Assembly (NCBI GenBank): GCA_026002875.1
Contig: BPGE01000001.1
Location: forward strand, 3,720,001 to 3,784,000
Origin: Bryobacteraceae bacterium
Lineage (GTDB): Bacteria; Acidobacteriota; Terriglobia; Bryobacterales; Bryobacteraceae
Direction of reading: 5' to 3'
Length of the DNA: 64,000 nt
Shown here: one piece after another, positions 1 to 8,426 of the stretch
How positions within the stretch are numbered: position 1 is the stretch's first letter
Layout: the number at the start of each line of letters is the position of its first letter
Position numbers and translations under genes: made by a program
Notes under the pieces: model-generated
Told to the model about the DNA's origin: nothing
The model's database searches: none
Seen by the model: only the letters and a program-made list of their open reading frames with translations

Positions 1-374
1 GCGCCGGCGCTGCGCCACCAGACTTCGAGTTCGATGCGGTCGAGGATGCGGGTGCCGGGCGGAGGGACGGCGCCGGGCAGGACGACCATGCCCTCGAAGG
101 GACGGACCACGGCGCGCCAGCCAGCCTCGATACCGCCCGTTTCTTCTGGAGAGAACATGCCTTCGAGAGGGACGCCTTTGGGCAGGTCGCGGCGCAGGAG
201 GAGCTCGTCCATCTGCCGTCGGGCGAGCGCGGTGGCGCGCTCGCTTTCCACCATGCGGGAGGCGTTGGAGAGAGAGGCGCGCAGCGCGCCGAGCAGGCCG
301 ACGACGGCCACGCCCATGAGCAGAGTGGCGACGAGGACTTCGAGCAGCGTGAATCCGCGTCTGTTGGCGATCAT
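1..374 (-). CDS. Type II secretion minor pseudopilin, GspI-like (partial)
   Basis: The gene starts at an ATG at 374-372 and runs off the left edge, so the C-terminus is missing. The N-terminus MIANRRGFTLLEVLVATLLM is a classic type IV prepilin leader: basic residues, Gly-Phe cleavage site, Glu at +5 and a hydrophobic helix. About 124 residues are visible; the later part reads as beta-rich. Its place after gspG and gspH, and the FTLLEVLVA leader, suggest the minor pseudopilin GspI, which helps start and tip the periplasmic pseudopilus. The start lies 3 nt past the gspH stop. GspJ or a PilV-like protein are alternatives because the diagnostic C-terminal part is absent. Confidence 0.75.
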   Translation of the reverse strand, partial: MIANRRGFTLLEVLVATLLMGVAVVGLLGALRASLSNASRMVESERATALARRQMDELLLRRDLPKGVPLEGMFSPEETGGIEAGWRAVVRPFEGMVVLPGAVPPPGTRILDRIELEVWWRSAG

Positions 375-377
375 CCG

Positions 378-1046
378 TTAGCGCGTCTCCTCTTGAGAGA
401 CGCGATCGGCGGGCGTTTCGACGACGGCCATGGCGGTCAAAGGATCGATGCGGACGAGGCGGCGCTGCCCGCGGCTGTTGGCGAAGACGAGGCCGACGGC
501 GGGGAAGGGCTCGCCGGGGGCGAGCAGAACGATGCGGGAGGTTTCCTCGCCGGCGGCGGGCAGAGGGGGCAGGATGGCGGCGATGCGGACGCCGGACTCG
601 AGTTTCTGTTCGCGGACGAAGCGCCCGGGAAAATCGCGCAGCACGATGCGGCCGGCGGCGCGGTCGGCGAGGAGTTCGAGGGGCGTCTGGGTGCGCTCGA
701 CGCGGGTGATGCCCTGGGTGAGGAGCGCGGCGGCGCGGTCGGCTTCGGCGCGGAGCCGGAGCGAGTCCATGCCGGCGCTGACGCTCGGGTAGGTGATGCC
801 GACCATGAGGCTGACGACCATGAGAACGATCATCAGCTCGAGCAGTGTGATGCCGCGCTGGGGGGAACGGCGGCGGGCGGCGGGGCGCTGTGCCGGGCAG
901 TGCGGGCGGCGGCCCGCTTGAAAATCGCCCGCTGCGGGGCCGTGCAGGGGACCGCCCGCATTCGCGGCCTGCGGTCGCTTCGCGCGCGCCTCTGAGCCCG
1001 CTCTGAACCCGCGGGGATTTTCGATGCTGATGTCCCGGAGGGTCAT
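378..1046 (-). CDS. gspH: Type II secretion minor pseudopilin, GspH/FimT-like
   Basis: A prepilin motif (QRGITLLELMIVLMVVSLMV) sits at about residue 66, followed by a GspH/FimT-like body of about 150 residues. GspH is a minor pseudopilin that is processed by the prepilin peptidase and added to the pseudopilus. The 65 residues before the motif are Arg/Pro/Ala-rich and far longer than a normal prepilin leader, so the true start may lie downstream; no in-frame ATG, GTG or TTG is seen close to the motif. The gene lies between gspG and gspI in one transcription unit. Family call good, start doubtful. Confidence 0.75.
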   Translation of the reverse strand: MTLRDISIENPRGFRAGSEARAKRPQAANAGGPLHGPAAGDFQAGRRPHCPAQRPAARRRSPQRGITLLELMIVLMVVSLMVGITYPSVSAGMDSLRLRAEADRAAALLTQGITRVERTQTPLELLADRAAGRIVLRDFPGRFVREQKLESGVRIAAILPPLPAAGEETSRIVLLAPGEPFPAVGLVFANSRGQRRLVRIDPLTAMAVVETPADRVSQEETR

Positions 1047-1067
1047 CGCGGCTCGCTGCGCGTGGCG

Positions 1068-1511
1068 CTATTGCGCCTTCCAGCTGACGATGTCGGCGTT
1101 GATGCCTTCGCCGCCGGGCTGGCCGTCTGCGCCGAGGCAGATGATTTCGGGCTCGTCGCCCTGTTCGCCGGGATAGCGGTAGATGTAGGGCCTGCCCCAC
1201 GGGTCGACGGGGATGTCCTGGGGCAGATAGGGCCCCTGCCACTGCGGCACGTTCTGCGGGCGGCGGCGGAGTGCCTGAAGGCCCATTTCGGTGGTGGGAT
1301 AGGTGCCCGTGTCGAGCTTGTAGGCGCCGAGGGCGGTCATGAACGCGTTGATCTGGGCGCGGGCGGCGGTGACGCGCGCCGTGTCGCTGCGGCTGAGGAG
1401 GCGCGGCGCCACGAGCGCGGCGAACAGCGCGATGATCGTCAGGACGACGAGCATCTCGATGAGGGTGATGCCGCGGCGGCCGCGGTTTGCTTGCCTGGTG
1501 CGGTTCTGCAT
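1068..1511 (-). CDS. gspG: Type II secretion major pseudopilin GspG
   Basis: This 147-residue protein has a prepilin leader (GRRGITLIEMLVVLTIIALF, Gly cleavage, Glu+5) and the typical GspG body: a long N-terminal helix, a GTYPTTEMGLQAL segment, and a C-terminal region with DPWGRPYIYRYPG and an acidic loop ending IICLGADGQPGGEG that matches the calcium-binding loop of GspG. It is the main subunit of the T2SS pseudopilus, which pushes folded exoproteins through the outer-membrane secretin. Length and motif order match the family. It follows gspF by 21 nt and is processed by a prepilin peptidase, perhaps encoded elsewhere. Confidence 0.95.
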   Translation of the reverse strand: MQNRTRQANRGRRGITLIEMLVVLTIIALFAALVAPRLLSRSDTARVTAARAQINAFMTALGAYKLDTGTYPTTEMGLQALRRRPQNVPQWQGPYLPQDIPVDPWGRPYIYRYPGEQGDEPEIICLGADGQPGGEGINADIVSWKAQ

Positions 1512-1532
1512 CTCCGGTAGTTCCCTTCTCTA

Positions 1533-2747
1533 TTACATCGCCAATTCGTTGATGCCGCTGATGGCCATGAGCATGGAGAGGATGAGCGCGCCGACGGCGA
1601 CGCCCATGACGAGGATGACGAGCGGCTCGAAGAGAGAGGTGAAACGCTTGATGGCCGCGCGGGTGTCGGCCTCGTAGATTTCGGCGGCGCGGAGGAACAT
1701 GGTGTCGAGGCGTCCGGTCTCCTCGCCGATCGTGAGGAGGTGGGCGGTGAGGGGCGGGAACGCGCCGGTGGCGGCGAGCGGCGCGCTGATGCCTTCGCCG
1801 CGCTTGACGCCCTGTGCGACAAGCTCGAGGGCGTCGGCCATGCGGCGGTTGGTCATGATGGCACGGGCGATCTGGATGGACTGGATGAGGGGGACGCCGT
1901 TGGCGACGAGCGTGCCCATGGCGCGGGCGAACTGCGCGGTCTGCGCCTTGCGGAGGGCGTCGCCGAGCAGAGGGAGCCGGAGGCGGAAGCCATCCCACCA
2001 GTAACGTCCGGCGGGCGAGCCGATGTAAACGCGGAAGGCGGCCAGAGCGGCCGCGAGGGCGCCGACGACCCAGAGGCCGTAAGTCTGCACCCAGCGGCTG
2101 ACGTCGAGGAGAGCCTGGGTCATGGCGGGCACGCGGATGCCGGAGCTTGCGAAAGCGGAGGCGAAGCGCGGCACCACGTAATACATGAGCACGAAGATGG
2201 AGCCCGTGCCGACGAGCACGAGCAGCGCGGGGTAGACGAGCGAGCTGATGATGTAGCCGCGGAGCTCGTCGCGGGTCTTTTCGTATTCGGCGAGGCGCTC
2301 GAAGATGGCGGCGAGGGAGCCGGAAGCTTCGCCGGCGCGGACCATGTTGACGTAGATTTCAGGGAAGTAAGCGGGGCGGGTGGCGAGGGCGTCCGCGAGG
2401 GTCTTGCCCCCTTTGAGCGCGCGCAGGACGTCCTGGACGACCTCGCGGAATTCGGCGCGCTCGGCGAGTTCGGCGACGATGGAGAGGGCGCGGTCGAGGG
2501 GCACGCCGGCGTTGAGAAGGGTGGAGAGCTCCTGGGTGAAGAAGAGGACGTCGCGGCGGCGTCCGGGGCGGAGAGCGGGGAGGCGGACTTCTCCCTTGTC
2601 CTGGGGCGCGATGCCGACATAGAGCGGGATGAGGCCCTGGCGGCGCAGTTCGCGGGCGGCGGTTTTCTCGTCCGGGGCGGAGAGCACCCCGGTGCGCTTC
2701 TTGCCGTCCGGGGTGACCGCGCGGAAATGGAGCTGCATCAGGGGCAC
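1533..2747 (-). CDS. gspF: Type II secretion inner-membrane platform protein GspF
   Basis: This 404-residue protein has two T2SS-F domains (about residues 70-195 and 270-395), each ending in hydrophobic segments, for example ALLVLVGTGSIFVLMYYVV and LVILVMGVAVGALILSML. GspF is the polytopic inner-membrane protein that couples the GspE ATPase to pseudopilus assembly. The start is a GTG at 2747, preceded by AGGAG inside the end of gspE, with only one base between the gspE stop and this start; an ATG three codons in is the alternative. Length matches the GspF/PilC family, and the gspE-F-G-H-I order favours T2SS over type IV pili. Confidence 0.95.
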   Translation of the reverse strand: MPLMQLHFRAVTPDGKKRTGVLSAPDEKTAARELRRQGLIPLYVGIAPQDKGEVRLPALRPGRRRDVLFFTQELSTLLNAGVPLDRALSIVAELAERAEFREVVQDVLRALKGGKTLADALATRPAYFPEIYVNMVRAGEASGSLAAIFERLAEYEKTRDELRGYIISSLVYPALLVLVGTGSIFVLMYYVVPRFASAFASSGIRVPAMTQALLDVSRWVQTYGLWVVGALAAALAAFRVYIGSPAGRYWWDGFRLRLPLLGDALRKAQTAQFARAMGTLVANGVPLIQSIQIARAIMTNRRMADALELVAQGVKRGEGISAPLAATGAFPPLTAHLLTIGEETGRLDTMFLRAAEIYEADTRAAIKRFTSLFEPLVILVMGVAVGALILSMLMAISGINELAM

Positions 2748-2748
2748 G

Positions 2749-4386
2749 TCAGAACTCCTGGGTGACGCGGAGGACCTCTTCGGCGGTAGTGACGCCCTGG
2801 CGGACCTTCAGCCAGCCATCTTCGCGCAGGGAGCGCATGCCGTGGCGGCGGGCGGCTTCGGTGAGCACGGAAGCATCGGCGCCGGCCATGACGAGGCGGC
2901 GCAATTCGTCGTTCATCTCCATCATCTCGAAGATGCCGACGCGGCCCAGATAACCGGTGCCGAAGCACTTCTCGCATCCCTGGCCGCGCCAGACGGGGAT
3001 CATCTCGCCGGAAGGGGCGAGACGCTCGCCGGCGGGCGCCTTGCAATTCGGGCAGATGACGCGCACGAGGCGCTGGGCGAGGACGGCGACGAGCGACGAA
3101 CAGATCAGATAGTTCTCGACGCCCATGTCGGTGAGGCGGGTGATGGCGCTGGGGGCGTCGTTGGTGTGGAGGGTGGAGTAGACGAAGTGGCCGGTGAGGG
3201 CGGCGCGGATGGCGACTTCGGCGGTTTCGTAGTCGCGGATTTCGCCGACCATGATGACGTCGGGGTCCTGGCGGACGATGTGGCGGAGCCCGGCGGCGAA
3301 GGTGAGGCCGATCTGGGGATTGACGTGGATCTGATTGATCCCGTCCATCTGGTATTCGACCGGGTCTTCGATGGTGATGATTTTCTTGTCGCTCTGGTTG
3401 ATGCGCTTGAGGGCGGAGTAGAGCGTGGTGGACTTGCCGCTGCCGGTGGGACCGGTGACGAGGAAGATGCCATGGGGCAGCGAGGTGAAATGCTCCATGC
3501 GGGCGAGCATGTGCTCGTCGAAGCCGAGGTTGCGCAGGTCGTAGAAGTCGCCGGCGCTGCGGTCGAGCAGGCGCATGACGACGCTTTCGCCGTAGAGGGT
3601 GGGGAGAGTGGAGACGCGGAGGTCGACTTCGCGGCCGAGGGTTTTCATCTTGATGCGGCCGTCCTGGGGGAGGCGGCGCTCGGCGATGTTGAGCCTGGCC
3701 ATGAGCTTGATGCGGCTGATGACGGCGGCTTTGAGCTCGCGCGGGGGAGGCTCCTGTTCCTGGAGGACGCCGTCGATGCGGAAGCGGACCTTGACTTCTT
3801 TTTCGAAGGGCTCGATGTGGATGTCGCTGGAGCGTTTCTCGACGGCCTGGGCGATCATGGCGTTGACGAGGCGGATGACGGGGGCCTCGCTGGCCATGTC
3901 GCGGAGCTGTTCGAGTTCGGCGGCGGATTCGGAATCTTCGGCGGAGAGAGCGGCGGGCTCGTTTTCTTCCTCGCCGTAATAGCGCTCGAGGGCGTCGGCG
4001 ATTTCGGTTTCGGCGGCGATCTCGGCGCGGACGCGGAGGCCGGTGGCGGAGCGCACGGCGGCGAGGGTTTCGAAATCGAGCGGATCGGCCATGGCCAGCA
4101 CGAGGGCGCCGCCTTCCATGCGGAGCGGGAAGATGCGGGCCTGGCGGAGGAAGCGGGCGGGGAGTTTTTCGGTTTCGGGCGTGACGAGGGGCGGGCCGTC
4201 GAGCTTCGCGACGGGGATGTCGAGCTGTTCGGCCAGAGCCTGCACGATGTCGCGCTGGGAGGCGAAGCCGAGGTCGACGAGGATGCGGCCCAGCTTGTCG
4301 CCGCGTTCGCGCTGGAGCTCGAGGGCGCGCTCGAGGTCTTCGCTGTTCAGCAGCCCTTTGCGGGCGAGGATTTCGCCGAGCCGCAT
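2749..4386 (-). CDS. gspE: Type II secretion assembly ATPase GspE
   Basis: A 545-residue AAA+-like secretion ATPase. Residues 1-140 form an MshEN-type N-terminal domain beginning MRLGEILARKGLLN. The core has Walker A GPTGSGKSTT (near residue 315), Asp/His boxes, Walker B DVIMVGEIRD and a four-Cys zinc motif (CPNC...CEKCFGTGYLGR). It powers pseudopilus assembly from the cytoplasmic face of the inner membrane. The reading frame is open well upstream, but the ATG at 4386 gives the standard N-terminus and sits 4 nt after the preceding gene. PilB has the same architecture; the neighbours favour GspE. Confidence 0.95.
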   Translation of the reverse strand: MRLGEILARKGLLNSEDLERALELQRERGDKLGRILVDLGFASQRDIVQALAEQLDIPVAKLDGPPLVTPETEKLPARFLRQARIFPLRMEGGALVLAMADPLDFETLAAVRSATGLRVRAEIAAETEIADALERYYGEEENEPAALSAEDSESAAELEQLRDMASEAPVIRLVNAMIAQAVEKRSSDIHIEPFEKEVKVRFRIDGVLQEQEPPPRELKAAVISRIKLMARLNIAERRLPQDGRIKMKTLGREVDLRVSTLPTLYGESVVMRLLDRSAGDFYDLRNLGFDEHMLARMEHFTSLPHGIFLVTGPTGSGKSTTLYSALKRINQSDKKIITIEDPVEYQMDGINQIHVNPQIGLTFAAGLRHIVRQDPDVIMVGEIRDYETAEVAIRAALTGHFVYSTLHTNDAPSAITRLTDMGVENYLICSSLVAVLAQRLVRVICPNCKAPAGERLAPSGEMIPVWRGQGCEKCFGTGYLGRVGIFEMMEMNDELRRLVMAGADASVLTEAARRHGMRSLREDGWLKVRQGVTTAEEVLRVTQEF

Positions 4387-4390
4387 CGCT

Positions 4391-4927
4391 CTACTCTTCC
4401 CTGACACGCACGATCTGAGGCAGCACGCTGCGCGGCTGGCGCTCGAGCGCAACGGCGAGGAGGGCGTCCTTGCGGCCCTGCATCTGGATGAGGCGGGGCA
4501 GTCCGGCGGTGTCTTCCCAGGGATGGGACCAGAGAAGCAGGCCGAGCACGATCTGCTCGCCCGGGGGCAGGCGGTCGAGCGACTGGGCGGCGGCGAGGAG
4601 GATGTCCTGCATGAGGCTGCGGAGTTGCGGCAGGCGGCGGAGCTTCTGGTCGCGGACGCGCGCCACGTCTTCCTTCGAAAGGGCGGGGCGGAACGGGGAG
4701 ACTCCCATGGCCGGCAGGAGATTGACTTCGGCGGTGAAGACGGCGCCGAAGCCGTCGATGTAGAGGCCGCGGGAGAGGCCGAGCACTTCAACCGGGCGCT
4801 CGAGATCCATGCGCGCAAGGCGCTGGTCGATGGCCTTCTCCATGGCGGCGATGTCGGAGCGCGCGGGGCGGGCGTTCTGCGCGGGGAGCGCGGAGGCCAG
4901 CAGCAGGGCGAGGGCGAGAGTGCGCAT
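4391..4927 (-). CDS. Exported protein of unknown function in the T2SS operon
   Basis: A 178-residue protein with a probable signal peptide (MRTLALALLLASALPAQ) and then a mixed alpha/beta body, including RGLYIDGFGAVFTAEVNLLP. No known domain is recognised. Its ATG overlaps the stop of the anti-sigma gene by one base (TGATG) and it is followed after 4 nt by gspE, so it is translated with the sigma/anti-sigma/T2SS operon. Inference: it acts outside the cytoplasm, either in the secretion machine or in sensing for the anti-sigma factor. The start is well supported by the signal peptide and the tight coupling. Confidence 0.7.
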   Translation of the reverse strand: MRTLALALLLASALPAQNARPARSDIAAMEKAIDQRLARMDLERPVEVLGLSRGLYIDGFGAVFTAEVNLLPAMGVSPFRPALSKEDVARVRDQKLRRLPQLRSLMQDILLAAAQSLDRLPPGEQIVLGLLLWSHPWEDTAGLPRLIQMQGRKDALLAVALERQPRSVLPQIVRVREE

Positions 4928-5511
4928 CAGTCTCCTCCGTACTGGGCGCTGGCGAGATAGACGTTGTTGACGCGTTTCTGGAGCAGTTCGAAGGCGGCCG
5001 TGACGTCGCGCAGGTCGGCGCGGCGCTCGGTTTCGACGCGCTGCTCGAAGGCGGCGAGCCGCGTTTCGAGCTGCGTCACCGCCGGAGCGAGCTGCGTGCG
5101 GACGGCGGCCTCGACGCGGGCGGGGAGCTGCTTTTCGAGCTCCGCCTGAACGGCCTTTTCCAGCGCCGCGGGGTCGAGCTGCGCAACGGCGGGCGCGGGC
5201 GGAGCGAGAAGGCCGTGGGCGAAGATGGCGGCGGCGACCAGGCAGGCGGCGGCGAACCCCCACACGGGAGCGGGCATGCGCCAGAGGCGCTTCCACCACG
5301 GCAGCTCGAAGACGGGGTCGGAGACGAAGGCGAGCCGCCGCGGGATGGGCTGCTGCGGCAGCTGCCGCACGGCCACAATGGTGAGGCCGAGCGCCTCGAC
5401 CTCCTGCCGGCAGGCGGCGCAGGTCTTCAGATGCTCTTCCATCCGGCGCCGTTCGGCGGGCGGGATTTCCTGAAGAACAAAACCTTTCCAGTCGAAATCA
5501 GCGCAGGGCAT
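4927..5511 (-). CDS. Zinc-finger anti-sigma factor, membrane-anchored
   Basis: A 194-residue protein. The N-terminal part has a ZAS-type motif (EEHLKTCAACRQE, near residues 25-38) that binds and holds an ECF sigma factor. A single membrane helix follows (about residues 83-103, FAAACLVAAAIFAHGLL), then a probable periplasmic coiled coil of about 90 residues rich in Ala, Glu, Gln and Arg. A GAGGAGG ribosome site precedes the ATG. It follows the ECF sigma gene by 21 nt, as expected for a cognate pair. The long coiled coil after the membrane segment could be the sensing part; the signal is unknown. Confidence 0.85.
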   Translation of the reverse strand: MPCADFDWKGFVLQEIPPAERRRMEEHLKTCAACRQEVEALGLTIVAVRQLPQQPIPRRLAFVSDPVFELPWWKRLWRMPAPVWGFAAACLVAAAIFAHGLLAPPAPAVAQLDPAALEKAVQAELEKQLPARVEAAVRTQLAPAVTQLETRLAAFEQRVETERRADLRDVTAAFELLQKRVNNVYLASAQYGGD

Positions 5512-5532
5512 GGCATGCCTCCTCGCAGCGGT

Positions 5533-6093
5533 TCATGGTTCCTCCTGCGGCCGGGCCGGGCGTACGGCCGGCGCCAGCATTTCCTTGAGCAGTTCGAGCC
5601 CGGTGTAGACGCGGCTTTTGATGGTGGAAGCGGGACAGTTGAGGATCTGGGCGATTTCCTCGAACTTGAAGCCCTCGTAGACCTTGAGGATGACGGCCTC
5701 GCGCTGGTCGGGGCTGAGGCGCGCGAGGGCGGCTTCAACGGCGAGGGAAGCCTCGACGGGGGCGAGGGACGGGCCGCGGAGCGAGGCGGCGGTGGCCTCG
5801 TCGAGCTCCGATTCGCGCTGCGGCCGGCGGAGGTGGCTCATGGCCTCGTTGTGGGCGATGCGGTAGAGCCACGGGCCGAAGCGGGCGGCGTCCTCGAGGC
5901 GCGCCAGGTTCTGGTAGGCCTTGATGAAGGTGTCCTGGCAGAGGTCCATGGCATCCTCGGGGTGGCCGGTGATGCGCAGCAGATAGTTGTAGATGCGGCC
6001 TTCCCACCGGGAGACAAGCGCATTGAAGGCGTCGAGATCGCCCTTGCGGGCGCGCCCGGCAAGCTCCCGGTCTTCGGCTTCGCGGAATATCAA
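5533..6093 (-). CDS. ECF-family RNA polymerase sigma factor heading the T2SS operon
   Basis: A 186-residue sigma factor with region 2 (NYLLRITGHPEDAMDLCQDT, then a WLYRIAHNEAMSHLRR segment) and region 4 (LSPDQREAVILKVYEGFKFE, then IAQILNCPASTIKSRVYTGL). It directs RNA polymerase to a small regulon, probably including its own operon. The start is a TTG at 6093 with AGGGAG eight bases upstream; no ATG is near. The anti-sigma gene follows after 21 nt. The leftward gene order sigma, anti-sigma, exported protein, gspE-F-G-H-I suggests control of type II secretion by this sigma factor (inference). Confidence 0.9.
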   Translation of the reverse strand: MIFREAEDRELAGRARKGDLDAFNALVSRWEGRIYNYLLRITGHPEDAMDLCQDTFIKAYQNLARLEDAARFGPWLYRIAHNEAMSHLRRPQRESELDEATAASLRGPSLAPVEASLAVEAALARLSPDQREAVILKVYEGFKFEEIAQILNCPASTIKSRVYTGLELLKEMLAPAVRPARPQEEP

Positions 6094-6222
6094 CTGCGCG
6101 GCTCCCTGGCCATCGTTTCTGATCCGGCCGCCTGATTTTCAGACGCGCGGCGGGGCGGAAAAGACGAACCGCCCGGACAGAATCTCCGCTTTGGCTACCA
6201 TGGCTATTTTGAGGGAAACACG

Positions 6223-7503
6223 CTGAGCACGCCATACCCAGATTCGGTCCGCTTCCTGTACGCGCTGGGCAACGAGCACCGCACGATCAAACTGGGGCTG
6301 GAGCGGATCCGCACGGTTCTCGAGTTTCTGGACAGCCCGCACCGCGCCTGCCGCTTTGTCCATGTGGCGGGGACGAACGGGAAGGGGTCGACGTGCGCGA
6401 TGATCGAGCGGGCGCTGCGGGAATCGGGGGTGTTGACGGGGCTGTACACGTCGCCGCATCTGGCGGAGCCGGTGGAGCGGGTGCGGGTGCTGGGGCGCCC
6501 GGTGCCGTTTGCGGATTTCTCGCGCGCGTTCGACATCGTGCACGAGGCGGCGGAACGGCTGATCGCGCAGGGGCGGATCGACATGCACCCGACGTACTTC
6601 GAGACGATGACGGCGATGGCGTTCGTGCTGTTCCGCGAGTACCGGACGGAAGTGGTGGTGCTGGAGACAGGCATGGGCGGGCGGCTGGACGCGACCAACG
6701 TGGTGGATCCGGAAGCGGCGGTGATCACGCCGATCGATTTCGACCACGAGAAGTTTCTGGGCGACACGATCGCGAAGATCGCGGGCGAGAAGGCGGGCAT
6801 CATCAAGCCGGGGCGGCCGGTGGTGACGGCGCGGCAGCATCCGGAGGCGATGCGGGTGCTGGAGCAGACGGCGCGGGAGCGGGGGGCGCGGCTGGTGAGG
6901 GCGTCGGAGTGGCGGACATCGCAGCTCGAACTGCACGCGTACGGGAGCCGGTTTGTGGTGCACGGACCGGACGGGACGGAGTTCCGGATCGAGCAGCCGC
7001 TGATCGGCGCGCATCAGGTGGAGAACGCGCTGACGGCGGTGGCGGCGCTGCGGGAGCTGGGGCTGACGCCGGCGCAGATCCAGAAAGGAATCGCGGCGGC
7101 GGACTGGCCGGGGCGGCTGGAGCCGGTGCGGCGCGCGCCGGACATTTTTCTGGATGGCGCGCACAATCCGGCGGGGGCGCGGGCGCTGGCGGGCTACCTG
7201 CGGCGGTTCCACCACGGGCGGAAGAAGTGGCTGATCTTCGGGGCGATGAGCGACAAGAACCTGCAGGCGATCGGAGGACCGCTGTTCCATCTGGCCGATG
7301 AGCTGATTTTTACGGCGCCCGGGCAGGCGCGGGCGTTCCGTCCGGAGGAGATTCTGGAGCGGACGGGCGAGCGGCGGGCGCGGCTGGCGCCGGACGTTCG
7401 GGCGGCGCTGGAGATGGCGTCGGGGGCGGCGAAGGAGGACCTGATCGTGGTGACAGGGTCGCTGTACCTGGTGGGCGAGGCGCGCGCCCTGCTCGTGGGA
7501 TAA
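6223..7503 (+). CDS. folC: Folylpolyglutamate synthase/dihydrofolate synthase (CTG start proposed)
   Basis: A Mur-ligase-type enzyme that adds glutamate to (dihydro)pteroate or folates using ATP. Visible motifs: P-loop VAGTNGKGST, ETGMGGRLDATN, PIDFDHEKFLG, GEKAGIIKPG and LDGAHNPAGA. The first ATG/GTG/TTG in frame is GTG 6364, which would begin right at the P-loop and remove the first helix. The frame upstream encodes a normal FolC N-terminus (DSVRFLYALGNE, KLGLERI). A GAGGGA at 6211-6216 followed by CTG at 6223 gives a 426-residue protein of normal length. The CTG start is an inference; the gene call is firm. Confidence 0.9.
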   Translation: MSTPYPDSVRFLYALGNEHRTIKLGLERIRTVLEFLDSPHRACRFVHVAGTNGKGSTCAMIERALRESGVLTGLYTSPHLAEPVERVRVLGRPVPFADFSRAFDIVHEAAERLIAQGRIDMHPTYFETMTAMAFVLFREYRTEVVVLETGMGGRLDATNVVDPEAAVITPIDFDHEKFLGDTIAKIAGEKAGIIKPGRPVVTARQHPEAMRVLEQTARERGARLVRASEWRTSQLELHAYGSRFVVHGPDGTEFRIEQPLIGAHQVENALTAVAALRELGLTPAQIQKGIAAADWPGRLEPVRRAPDIFLDGAHNPAGARALAGYLRRFHHGRKKWLIFGAMSDKNLQAIGGPLFHLADELIFTAPGQARAFRPEEILERTGERRARLAPDVRAALEMASGAAKEDLIVVTGSLYLVGEARALLVG

Positions 7504-7523
7504 TCGGGGGTTTCCGCGTCACG

Positions 7524-8252
7524 ATGACGTCGAGCTACTGGTTCTCTCTGCTGGTGCGGGCGCCGCTGGTGGTGCTGTTCACAGCCGTGATGGGGACGCT
7601 GAGCCTGATCGCGTCGCTGTGGGACAAAGACGGGCGGCAGCAGCTGGCGATTGCGCGCGTGTGGGCGCGGCTGCTGCTGTGGGCTGCCGGGGCGCGGGTG
7701 ACGGTGGTGGGGCTCGAGAAGATCGATCCGCGCGGGACGTATGTGGTGTGCCCGAACCATGTGAGCTACATGGACACGCCGGTGCTGCTGACGTACATTC
7801 CCGTGAACTTCCGTTTTCTGGCCAAGGAGGAGCTGCTGGCGATTCCCTTCATCGGCGGGCATCTGAAGCGGGCGGGCAACATCAGCGTGCCGCTGGACGA
7901 TCCGCGGGCGGCGCTGCGGGTGCTGAGCGCGGCGGGCAAGGCGATGCACGAGAACGGCGTGTCGATGCTCGTGTTTCCCGAAGGCGGGCGGTCGGAGACG
8001 GGCGAGCTGCGGGAGTTCAAGGACGGGGCGGCCTATCTGGCGATCAAGGCGCAGGCGCCGCTGGTGCCTGTGGCGCTGATCGGGGTGCGCGACATTCTGC
8101 CGATGCACTCGCACTATCTGAAACCCGGGAAGGTGACGCTGCGGATCGGGGACCCGATTCCGACGGAGGGGTGCAAGCCGTCGGACCGGACGGAGCTGAC
8201 GGCGCGGCTGCACGCGGCGGTGCGGGAGCTGATCGCGCAGGGGCAGGCGTAA
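7524..8252 (+). CDS. plsC: 1-acyl-sn-glycerol-3-phosphate acyltransferase (PlsC-like)
   Basis: A 242-residue membrane acyltransferase with the two diagnostic motifs: H(X)4D in CPNHVSYMDTP (near residue 80) and FPEGGRS (near residue 155). An N-terminal hydrophobic segment anchors it to the membrane. The family converts lysophosphatidic acid to phosphatidic acid with acyl-ACP or acyl-CoA. It starts 21 nt after folC on the same strand and is probably cotranscribed. The exact acyl acceptor cannot be told from sequence; lysophospholipid acyltransferases of other specificity share these motifs. Confidence 0.88.
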   Translation: MTSSYWFSLLVRAPLVVLFTAVMGTLSLIASLWDKDGRQQLAIARVWARLLLWAAGARVTVVGLEKIDPRGTYVVCPNHVSYMDTPVLLTYIPVNFRFLAKEELLAIPFIGGHLKRAGNISVPLDDPRAALRVLSAAGKAMHENGVSMLVFPEGGRSETGELREFKDGAAYLAIKAQAPLVPVALIGVRDILPMHSHYLKPGKVTLRIGDPIPTEGCKPSDRTELTARLHAAVRELIAQGQA

Positions 8253-8426
8253 GGGCTGGAATTCCGGTTGGAGCCGGATGGCTGCGCACAGGCAGGCTGG
8301 TTTTCGTCCTCCGCCCCTTTCTTGGGCGGCTCATCGCCTCATGGCAGATGCTCTTCATGTTCCGATTGACTCGATCACGGTCCTCACTTATTCTTGAGTA
8401 GCCGTGCATCTGAGGCGGGCTCGGGG

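Noticed and set aside
2749-4818. A longer GspE reading frame starting at 4818.
   Set aside because: The extra 144 residues are a shadow of the exported protein on the same strand in another frame; the ATG at 4386 gives the normal start.
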